Source of the DNA: Achatina immaculata
Taxonomy: Eukaryota; Mollusca; Gastropoda; Stylommatophora; Achatinidae
Reading direction: 5' to 3'
DNA: 64,000 nt
Assembly (NCBI GenBank): GCA_009760885.1
Contig: CM019718.1
Span: forward strand, 29,705,030-29,769,029
The notes under the pieces were generated by a model that worked only from the letters and a program-made list of their open reading frames with translations, did not search any database and was not told the DNA's origin. A program made the position numbers and the translations under genes. Below, in pieces: positions 34,501 to 46,724 of this stretch (the stretch's first letter is position 1; each line of letters opens with the position of its first letter).

Positions 34501-37500
34501 TACAACCTCTCTACCCCAACCATAATCATCGATTTCACTTTCTCCATGCTAGGTTAAACTGTATGACTCTCTCTCCCCTCCACGGTTTCCCCACCCACCA
34601 CCTTTAATTACGACCCACCTATCACACATCACAATTCTCTATTTAAACATTCTCTACGCTCTACCATGCCCATTTCTGAACAAGCGTCGGGCGAGCAACA
34701 TCTTCTTACAAGTTACAGCTAAGTGCTCTATTCATTTTATTTCTTTTTTTTAACATAGCATTCATGTGAATCTATACTTTGTCTCCCAAAATGTCACACC
34801 TTTGTACTCGTTAAGTAATAAAGGTGTTCCTACGTTTTTCCTAGTTTATACATTTTTGGTATCACAGCTTTACTGCAGTGCTTCGTGTATAGTTGTATAC
34901 TTATGCACTAATTATTGTGTGTTATCAATATTTCGGCTAGGAAAGTCTTCTTCTACAACTAAAAGCAATTTTACAAAAATTATTTACTTACCAAACGATT
35001 TCCTCATCTTCGTAAATTCATCTTTGATGCTTAACGTCATTAACGTCTGGTGATGTTGACCACTTTACAAGTTTACTTCGTCTTGCTAGCTTTAAGAAAA
35101 TTTAATTTAACGCTGTAACTTCTTGTGTATACAGTAACTTCTTGTACATACAGTAACTTCTTATCTTCTGTGTGCTTTCCCCTAGATTCACGGCACTCAA
35201 TGGAACCGAAAGGTCCATGTGTATTACTGGATACTGGTCAATGCAGATGACTTCCTGTACGAGGGACAGATTCCGAAGGTAGCAACTGTTTTTTTTTCTT
35301 TAACTACTGATTTCTTTTTGCATTATATACCTGGATGTTATATATACCTGGATATCACATACCTGGATGTTACATACTTGGATGTGTTATACTTGGATGT
35401 TATATATACTCACGGAGAAAAAGTAAGTGTGCAATGCTTTAAAAAGCACCATGAACGTGCTCAGGTGATGACTGAAATAAAATTTGGCACACATTATGTT
35501 TGATTATCCAATAACTTTCAGGCCAGTCACATGTCACAAAAAAGTGAAAAAAAACTCACCTAATGTGACTCACCACCCCAAGAACAGAAAATCAGGGTTT
35601 CAATATCATGTGTGTCCTCCTCTCGCAGTTATCACTGCTTGACACCGCCTTCTCATCGAACCAATGACACGTTGTATTAATTTTTGAGGCATGTTATTCC
35701 ATTCTTCTTGCAACGCTTGGGCTAATTCTTGGCGGTTTCCAGGACGATTGTGTTGTCGCCAATTCATCCCAAATGTGCTCGATAGGTGATAGGTCTGGTG
35801 AAACTGCTGGCCATGGCAAGACATTAATCTGATGTTGTTGAAAGTGGTCCCTGACCAAACGTGCGACATGTGGACGAGCGTTATCCTGCTGCAGTATCAC
35901 GCCTTGTCCATTAGCATCCAGAAAAGGCATTACGTGGCGTGTAATGATTTCGTCCCTATATCGTAAACCTGTAAGGTTGCCATTGAGGAAGACTAGGTTT
36001 GTTCGGATAGCATAGGAAATTCCTCCCCAAACAATTACACTGCATCCTCTTCTCCTATTCATCTCTAGCACAGTTATTCGCAAAGCGTTCTCTTCTTCGC
36101 CTGTACACTAAAGCACGCCCATCATGGCCTTGCAGACAGAATCTGGACTCATCAGTGAATAGGATCCCTCTCCATTTATGATAGGGCCATGCCACGTGGT
36201 GCCTGGCCCAGGTCAAGCGGGTTTGTCTGTGGCGAACTGTCAGTACTGGTCTAACTGCAGGCCTGTGAGGTAAGAGATTTACCTCTCTGAGTCTGTTCCG
36301 CACTGTCCTGCCCGCCACACGTCTTACACCTGGAATGTTGCAGGCTGTCCATGTTGCCTGGGGAAACCTGTTACGAAGGTGATGAGGTTGATGTAGCGGT
36401 CTTGTGCAAGGGTGGTAACTCGTGGTCTGCCGCTTCTATGGCGGTCAGCAACGGAACCATTTTGGTTAAAATGACTTTGAAGGCGTGATATTGGTGAGAT
36501 ACTGCTGCTACTCTTGATCTAGCAATTAACATCCCAACAGCTATTTCTCGCTGATTTTCATTCAATCTTGCCATGATGAAAAAAGATGTTTATGTTGGAA
36601 TTCCACGACTCCTTTCTTCAACGATTACTTGAAGAGATCTCTGAGAACAGAATTACACACTTACCCTCATTTTATCCGGGGTCAGTAACCAATCATAGAT
36701 CACTGCACGTGATTTCACTGGAGCTGTGGTTATCTTCCCATGAATAGTGCGATCAACTTCGTGCAGCACGGGGAAGTAGACAACACTCAGACAAAACTTC
36801 GTGCAGCACAGGGAAGTAGACAACACTCAGACAAAACTTCGTGCAGCACGAGGAGGTAGACAACACTCAGACAAAACTTCGTGCAGCACGGGGAAGTGGA
36901 CAACACTCAGACAAAACTTCGTGCAGCACGGGGAAGTGGACAACACTCAGATAAAACTTCGTGCAGCACGGGGAAGTAGACAACACTCAGATAAAACTTC
37001 GTGCAGCACGGGGAAGTAGACAACACTCAGATAAAACTTCGTGCAGCACGGGGAAGTAGACAACACTCAGATAAAACTTCGTGCAGCACGGGGAAGTAGA
37101 CAACACTCAGACAAAACTTCGTGCAGCACGGGGAAGTAGACAACATCAGACAAAACTTCGTGCAGCACGGGGAAGTAGACAACACTTAGACAAAACTTCG
37201 TGCAGCACGGGGAAATGGACGACACTCAGACGAAACTTCGTGCAGCACGGGGAAGTAGACAACACTCAGACAAAACTTCGTGCAGCACGGGGAAATGGAC
37301 GACACTCAGACAAAACTTCGTGCAGCACGGGGAAGTAGACAACACTCAGACAAAACTTCGTGCAGCACGGGGAAATGGACAACACTCAGACAAAACTTCG
37401 TGCAGCACGGGGAAGTAGACAACACTCAGACAAAACTTCGTGCAGCACGGGGAAATGGACGACACTCAGACAAAACTTCGTGCAGCACGGGGAAGTAGAC

Positions 37501-40500
37501 AACACTCAGACAAAACTTCGTGCAGCACGGGGAAGTAGACAACACTCAGACAAAACTTCGTGCCAAATTTAATTTCATTTCACTCATGACAACGTGATTG
37601 TGCAGTTGACACCACTGCACACTTACTTTTTTTCGTGAGTTACCTGGATGTTTTACACCTGGATGTTACATACCTTGATGTTTTATACCTGGATGTTATA
37701 TGTGCTTCATGACACTGACAGACTTCAGTAACCTGCATTCAGGTTGCCACATAAAGGCGGAGTCTTGGTCGGCTCTGAAGCAAAGATCTTGAGAGAAAGA
37801 TAACAACGAATACCTGCTAGCAACAATCTGCTACTTGCATATTAACATTTTTTTAAAACTTGTGATAAAGTTATAACATTGAAATAATGTTCAGCAAACT
37901 AGTCAGTGGGATCTTGTCTCTATCTTGACCAGGACGCGAAGACGTCTATCTTATCTTATATCTTATATCCTTCCCGTGCCGTTAAACGTCACATAGGGCT
38001 CGCAAAGTAGTTCGCCAATTTTTCCTGTCTTCGGCGAGTCTTTCAACCTCATCAAAGGATTTTATGCCTGTTAACTTGGCCTCTCTTAATAATGTCCTCT
38101 TCAGAGTTTCACGCGGTCTGCCCCTTTTTCTTCGGCCTGTTGTGTTCCACTTGATAGCTTGTTTTGGGATTCTCTGATCATTTCTTCTCATCAAGTGACC
38201 AACATATGTCCATCTCCTTTTCCTGATCACCCATGAGACTGGTTGTTGTTCAGTCATCTGTCTTATCTCTGCATTGTTCTTGAATTCATTCCACTTGATG
38301 CCGAGTATTTTCCTTAGGCATTTGTTTTCAAAAGAGTCTAATTTCTTTTCTATTTCTTTAGTTGTTTTCCAGCTTTCACATGCATAAATGAGGGTGGATA
38401 TTACATTTGAACTGAATAGTCTTAACTTGGTTTTTGTGCTTATAACTTTTGAATTCCATATGTTCTCAAGATTCTTGAAGATTGATGCTGCTTTTGCAAT
38501 TCTGATCCTAACTTCCTTTCTAGTGTCACCATCCTGGTCTATGTAGCTGCCAAGGTATGCAAATTGATTGACTTCTTCAATATCTGTCCCTTCTATGTGT
38601 ATTTTTCCATTTTGATTGATGGGAATTTTCATTATTTTTGTTTTGTCCTTGTTAATTTCAAGTCCTATTTTGCTAGCCAGTGAAGACAGGCTATCTGTTT
38701 TTTCTTGCATGGAATTCACATTATTACTGATAAGAGTTATGTCATCAGCAAAATCAAGATCTTCTAGTTGGGTCCCATGTACCCAGTCAATACCTGTGTT
38801 ACCTGTGCAGCATTTTTTCATTATGAAGTCTATTGTAATCCCAAAAAGTAAAGGAGACAGTATACATCCTTGTTTCACGCCTGTTTCAATCTGGAACCAT
38901 TCACTCATCCCTTCTTCTGTCTTGACTGCACAACCATATCCATTGTATAAGTCCTTAATGATGTTGACAATTTTAGATGGTATTCCATATAGACATAAAA
39001 TTCTCCATAATGAATCTCTGTGTATGCTATCAAATGCCTTTTTAAAATCTATGAAGTTCAGTATTAATGGTTTCTGCTTTTCAATATGTTCTTCAAGTAT
39101 TATTCTGAGAGTAAAGATCTGGTCGAGACAGCTTCTCCCTTTTCGAAATCCTGCTTGTTCTTCTCTCATTGCAGTATCCACTATATCTTTGAGTCTATTC
39201 AAAATGACCTTGCAAAATACTTTTGACACAACTGATAATAAGGTTACTCCTCTCCAGTTGTTACAGTCACTAAGGTTGCCCTTTTTTGGTATTTTAACAA
39301 TGATTCCTTTCTTCCAATTAGAAGGGACCTTTTCTTCTTTCTAAATCTTGTTAAACATTCTCTGTAGTTGTCTCATGTTGTCACTATTGATAGCTTTTAG
39401 CATCTCGGCTGTTATTTCATCTTCACCTGCAGCTTTGTTGTTAGCCATTAAATTCACTGCTGTTTCAATTTCATGCAATTTAATTTCATCTAGGTTGACA
39501 TTTAGCTGTGGGGCTGGTAAGTCAGTTTCAAGGTTTAACAATTCTTTTGGGTGTGGTCGATTGAGTATTTCTTGGAAGTGTTCAGCCCATCTTTGCTTTT
39601 GGTCTTTATTTGATGTTAATAGTGTTCCAGTTTTGCTAAGGATTGGTCTTTCTTTAGATGTAATAGTACCTGTTAGCCTCTTTTGTATGTTATATAAAGT
39701 TTTGCTGTCTCCTGTTTTTGCTGCTTTTTCTGCCTCTTTCGCCATATTGTCTATGTATTCTCTTTTATCCCTTCTAGCTGAACTTTTTACTTTCTTGTCT
39801 ATGTCTTTGTATTTTGCTTTTGCCAAATCTCTTTCATGATCTGCTTTTGCATTCAACATGTCTAATTTGACTGCTGGTCTTTCATGTATGTACTTCCATG
39901 TTTTATCTGATATCCATGCTTTTCTATTTGGTTTTTCAAATCCAGCGCTTACTTTTGCTGCTGTGATTATGGCTGTGCTGTAAGAATTCCATAACTCATC
40001 TATACCTATCTCCTCAACTTCACTGGGTGTTTTGGAATGATTGGCAAGTTCCTGATTGAAATTAATATTAATATTTTCTTCTTGTAGGCTGTGGCTGTTT
40101 ATCTTTCTGTGCACTGATTTCTTGTGTTGACTTTTCAATTTTAGTTTTATTTTCCTTATGCACAGATTGTGATCACTGTTGACATCTGCACCCCTATAAG
40201 CCCTTACATCCATGAGAGATGTTCTGTATTGCTTTCTAATACAAAAATGGTCTATCTGGTTTCTAGTTCTATCATCTGGAGATATCCACGTTGTTTTATG
40301 TATCTCTTTGTGTGGGAATATTGTGCCTCCAATGACCATGCCCTCTGTTAGACATATTTCAATTAATCTTTCTCCATTCTGATTAACCATGTCAATTCCT
40401 TCTTTCCCCATCACTTTTTCAATGTCGGTATTATCCTTCCCTACCTTAGCATTGAAGTCCCCCATAGCAATTAGGATGTCGTGTTTAGGGACTTTGTTGA

Positions 40501-42832
40501 TGATTTGTTGTAGCTGGTGATAGAAGTCGTCTTTCACATCATCATCTGCATCATTCGTGGGTGCATAACACTGTATTATTGTCATTCTTCCGTGTCGTAG
40601 GTTGTATCGTGCTCTTATTATACGACTCGAAGACGTCTAGCTACGGCCTTAAACAGTCACCGGGGTTCTGTTTCTACATTCAAAAAAGAATCGCAACAGT
40701 CTAGTTCAAGCTTCAAGTAGTCACTGGTATCCTGTTTCAACATTCACCAGAACTCACAATAGTCTAGTTACACAGTTTTCATCGTTTGTTCTCTCCCCCT
40801 ACTCCCTATCTGATTAAGAATATAATAAATGTTACGTTAACCCGTCTTAGTTTTGTCTTAGTTTGTACAGAAAGGACCGTACGTGTATACAGAGACAGAG
40901 AGCAAACAGAACCTCAACTTTGCTACCACGGAGGTCAGCTTCCAGAAGCGCCATGAGTATATTTTTGACCAGTCGATGACCTCTGTGGCCTGTACGGCAT
41001 GTGCTGAGCAAGACGTGGTGAGTTGAGTGTGTGGTCAGTTAGATATAGTGAGTTGAGTGTGTGGTCAGTTAGATATAGTGAGTTGAGTGTGTGGTCAGTT
41101 AGATATAGTGAGTTGAGTGTGTGGTCAGTTAGATATAGTGAGTTGAGTGTGTGGTCAGTTAGATATGGTGAGTTGAGTGTGTGGTCAGTTAGATATAGTG
41201 AGTTGAGTGTGTGGTCAGTTAGATATAGTGAGTTGAGTGTGTGGTCAGTTAGATATAGTGAGTTGAGTGTGTGGTCAGTTAGATATAGTGAGTTGAGTGT
41301 GTGGTCAGTTAGATATAGTGAGTTGAGTGTGTGGTCAGTTAGATATAGTGAGTTGAGTGTGTGGTCAGTTAGATTTAGTGAGTTGAGTGTGTGGTCAGTT
41401 AGATATAGTAAGTTGAGTGTGTGGTCAGTTAGATATGGTGAGTTGAGTGTGTAGTCAGTTAGATATAGTGAGTTGAGTGTGTGGTCAGTTAAGTATATGT
41501 TGAGTTGAATGTATGGTGAGTTGAGAACATAGTGAGTTGAGTATGTACATATATATATATACTTGTACTTGTACGAGCTCCCTGTAACTGCGAGCTGTTG
41601 TTCTTTGTCGCCAATGCTGTAGAGATGTTGAGGCACAGCATCGTATCGGCGTGGGAGCGGGCAGGGGGTGTGCAATGCTTCTTTAGCAGACTCCACCACC
41701 ATGGGGACTATGGCGATTCCTGCCCCGTTAGCCAGGCTACGCCTGTTACTGGGGGTACCACGGAGAGGTGGGACAGGGTCTTGGTCAGCTATGGGTAGCT
41801 AACCCTGACGCTAACATATCAGCTATGGGTCGCTAACCCTGACGCTAACATATCAGCTATGGGTAGCTAACCCTGACGCTAACATATCAGCTATGGGTAG
41901 CTAACCCTGACGCTAACATATCAGCTATGGGTCGCTAACCCTGACGCTAACATATCAGCTATGAGTCGCTAACCCTGACGCTAACATATCAGCTATGGGT
42001 AGCTAACCCTGACGCTAACATATCAGCTATGGGTAGCTAACCCTGACGCTAACATATCAGCTATGGGTAGCTAACCCTGACGCTAACATATCAGCTATGG
42101 GTAGCTAACCCTGACGCTAACATATCAGCTATGGGTAGCTAACCCTGACGCTAACATATCAGCTATGGGTAGCTAACCCTGACGCTAACATATCAGCTAT
42201 GAGTCGCTAACCCTGACATTAACATATCAGCTATGGGTCGCTAACCCTGACGCTAACATATCAGCTATGGGTAGCTAACCCTGACGCTAACATATCAGCT
42301 ATGGGTAGCTAACCCTGACGCTAACATATCAGCTATGGGTCGCTTATTGCCTCATTGGACATATAAGAATGCGTGGACAAGACTGATAATGACATGAATA
42401 TGGTAATAAATTATAATACATTATAAATAAAAGCAAAGAAACAGTAATAGTAAAGATAATAACAATAAAAATAATAACAGTGAATATATTAATCATAAAA
42501 ATAACTGAATATAACAGTAAAAATAATAACAGAAAAGATAATTCCAATAACAAATAATAGTGAAGATAATAACTATAAAATAATAACAAAGAAAATAATA
42601 ACAGAATAATAATAGCAGTGAAAATAATAACAAAAATAATAGCACTGAAAGCAATAATAATAATGATATAACAGTGAATATATTAACAGTAAAAATATAA
42701 CCGTAAAGTAATAATAATAAAATAATAGTAACGAAGATAATGACAATAAAATAATAACAGTGAAGATGATAACAGCAACTAAAAAAACTACCACAGTAGT
42801 AGAAGTAGATGTCAGTTCAAGTGTGTGCGCGC

Positions 42833-42865
<33 letters not shown>

Positions 42866-45800
42866 CGCGCGCGAGCGCGTACTAATTATAGTACAAACTG
42901 TATTCCACAGCTGACAATTATAAGTCCTTGGTATCTACAGACAGTCGGTCAACATGGCGGGGAAGAACTTCTGAGCTGGACATACATCCCCACATACATG
43001 ACCACATATTTAAAGGCAGCTGGATTCTTGTACATACAGAAAGGTCAGACAGTTTTCCAGCAGAATATATCAGATCTTGGAAAGTTCGTCTCCGACTCCT
43101 CCACAGTCTCTACCCAGCCTCTGAGGAACTTTTCCTTCGGAGCTTGGCTCCGACTCTCCACGTCCGAGTACAGACACACGATACAGAACAGGAGAGATGG
43201 ACAGGACTTCCAGTTGGGGGAAGTCCAGTCCTTGTACCAAGTGTTCACAAATTTGACCTTGCTCGGGGGTAAAGCTCTCTCTCAGCCAGACCCAGCTTTA
43301 CGAGAACAGTGTAAACAGTGGGCCTTGGGTTTGTGCTTTCCCGCCTCACCCAGCGTAAAGATGATGGTGGGTAGGCCTGAGTGTGGTATTATTTACATCT
43401 TCAGTCAGTGTCGGAACAATTTTTCGGCTGAAGCTTGGGACGTTCTACAAGACACATTTTGCCCGCCAGATGACCCCAACGTTTGCCTTAACCTGACTGG
43501 GCTGCCCGATGACCTTCTGCTGGCCTATGGAAGCGCGATTCCTGACTTTCTTTGGCACTTGTCTAGATTAGTTTTGGACAGTTTTCTGTCGGCCAAGGAC
43601 TTGAGTCTAGTTACATCACGCAACCAGAGCCAACTTGCCCTGGGGTACGACGTGGATGGAGACGATGTGTTCCCCAAGTTTCGTGTCGCTGGATTGCTGG
43701 AGTCATCTTGGATAGGGAACCCAGCTCCAGCGAGCCCGGTCTGGAATGTGTACACTTGCCTTGAGAAGAAAAACATGAACAACAACTTGAAAGTCAAAGG
43801 TCAGGGACAGAAGTGTGCCAGTCAAATTTCTGTTTTCATGTTTGTGATTGTCTCCTCTTTGCAAGAAATACGAGAAATGACGACTAAGGTAAAACTGGTT
43901 GTAGCAACGAAAAGAGATGGAGGTTTGAGGTTTGAGGTTCAGTTGTACAAACAGATGTGAAGAGTGAGGAAACCGGGCAGAAACAAGAAAGGCAGAAAGT
44001 AAGATGAGCCCGTATAAATGAAGAACATACAACAACTCAATATTTCGGCAAAAGGGTCACAAGTTACAAGGCTACCCCCCCCCCCCCCAAAAAAAAAATC
44101 AAAGTGTTTAATTTTTTATCTATTTTTCGAGTTTTTATCATTGTGTTGTTTTTATCTGTCATCATTGAATCATATTGGATTGTTGTATTCCTTTATTTAT
44201 ATATGCTTATTTTAGATTCTGTATTTCTTGTTTCTGCTCATATTCCTCGCACTCTCCTCTTTGCAGCAGCGAAAGTTAAGAATGATTGGTCAGTCATGGT
44301 ATAACATGGCTTCTGGGCTGTGTTTCTTAACTTACCGAATATGTTTACGATTTTAACTCACCGAATATGTTTACGATCTTAACTCACCGAATATATGATT
44401 TCAACACGCCGAATGATCTAACTAACCATATATATTTAAGATATCTTAATCTACCGAAAATATGTATGGCCTTAGCAAATATATTTATGATCTTAGTGTA
44501 CACAATATATTTATGATTCTATTTTACACAATATATTTATGATTCTAGTTTACACAATATGTTTATGATCCTAGTTTATAAAATATATTTATGATCCTAA
44601 ATTACACAATATATTTATGATCCTAAATTACACAATATAGCTATGATCATAATTTACACAATATATTTATAATCCTAATTTACACAATATAGCTATGATC
44701 CTAATTTACACAATATATTTATAATCCTAATTTACACAATATATTTATAATCCTAATTTACACAATAAAGCTATGATCCTAATTTACACAATATATTTAT
44801 GATCCTAAATTACACAATATATTTATGATCCTAATTTACACAACATGTTTATGATCCTAATTTACACAATATATTTATTATCCTAATTTACACAATATAT
44901 TTATGCTCCTAATTTACACAACATATTTATGATCCTAATTTACACAACATATTTATGATCCTAATTTACACAACATATTTATGATCCTAATTTACACAAT
45001 ATATTTATGATCGAATACATTCCCAGCACGGTATAAAACTGTCACGTGACCGACCATGTGTTTTTTTTTAATTACTCACTCATCCCCAGCTTACAATAAC
45101 AGCTGGCACTCACCTGATGGTCTCCTCCAAAGTCCCGTCAAGGTCAGCTTGTCGGCCTTCACAGACTTCGTGTCTCCTTGCTCAAGCCTGGTCACCTGCA
45201 GGACCTGCCCGTCACCTGGACACACCTTGAGTTTCTTCATGGAAGATCTTCTCAGGGCTACACCGTTCTCGCTGAACTCTAGCACTAGCATGGCAGATGT
45301 CAGGCTCTTCCGATACCAGCTTCAGGACAGTGAGTGTTGCCTTAGATATTCCAGGAAAGAAAGAAAGAAACAAACAAACAGACAGACAAAGAGAGAGAAA
45401 CAAACAAACAGAGAGAGAGAGAGAGAGAAACAAGCAAACAAACAAGCAAACAAACAGACAGGGAGAGAGAGAAAGAAACAAGCAAGCAAACAAACAAACA
45501 GACAAAGAGAGAGAGAAACAAACAAACAAACAAAGAGAGAGAAAGAAACAAACAAACAAACAGACAAGAGAGAGAGAGAGAAACAAACAAGCAAACAAAC
45601 AAACAGACAAACAAACAAACAAAGAGAGAGAAGCAGACAAACAAACAAACAGACAAGAGAGAGAAAGAAAGAAAGAAACAAATAAGCAAGCAAAAAACAA
45701 ACAGACAAAGAGAGAGAGAAACAAACAAACAAAAAACAAACAAACAGACAAAGAGAGAGAGAAAGAAACAAACAAACAGAGAGAGAGAGAGAGAAAAAGC

Positions 45801-46685
45801 AAGAAAGAAAGAAAGAAACTGTATATTTCTGCGGGATTTACCATGCAGTAATTGCTACCATCTCAGAATACCATAGATAGAAAGAACATCAAATCAAGAG
45901 ATATTGATGGGACTATGTGTCGTAGAAAACCGGCTTGTAAACACCGCCAGAGTTAGAAAGCTGAGATACTTCGACCACATCAAGAGACATAATGCCTTAG
46001 AGAGAGGCTGATAGTAGAAGGTGGCCGGCAGAAGAGAAGAAGGGACGACTTCTCCGCAGGTGGACTCGGGACATCACGGACAGTCTCAATAGGACGCTGC
46101 GAAATGTTGGTCAACTTGCTCAAGAACACGTTGGTTTCAGAAAAGGACACGTCACATGACATGATATGACATGACATGACATGACATGGCTTGGCAATTA
46201 CTATCATTTAAACATTGTCAGCAATCCTGACTGACTTGGCACAAAACTTGTCTTTTCAGTACATATCATTAACTGCACTGAGATGTTGTGCGCTCAAGGG
46301 AAAAAACTGTTTGGTCTATCCTCAGATGTCTTCAGTAAGTCTAGCCTGCTTAAGACAGAAAACGGCCTTCAAGACATGACTGACGTTGTGGGTTATCTCT
46401 CTTGGGCCAGTCTTCCACACGTGAATGAGAGAGGCCAAGCAGTCCTTGTACAAGATGATGTTCCTTCAACATCTTATGTAATCTACCTACCTACCTTCTA
46501 TCTATCTATCTATCTATCTATCTAAGTTTATTATTTATTTATGTAATCATTTAATTGTGTCTTCATGATTATTATGCTCATTAACAAATATTGAGTGACT
46601 GTGACTGAGTGAAAGCTGTATAATGAGGGGCAGAATGCTAGACGGGCCTATGTGCCCAATTCTTAACCCTTTGAAAATCAAGTAG

Positions 46686-46724
<39 letters not shown>

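Noticed and set aside
38616..39839. Plus-strand ORFs of 163-242 codons
   Set aside because: Antisense shadows of the LINE-A reverse transcriptase and endonuclease.
41023..41702. Long ORFs on both strands through the donor array
   Set aside because: The 30-bp period keeps frames open. The minus-strand ORF also translates E1. Coding use is conceivable only as splice read-through, covered in the findings.
45056..45851. Leu/Phe/Cys-rich minus-strand and Lys/Gln-rich plus-strand ORFs
   Set aside because: They translate a tetranucleotide tract on both strands. Only 45090-45329 on + is accepted as an exon.
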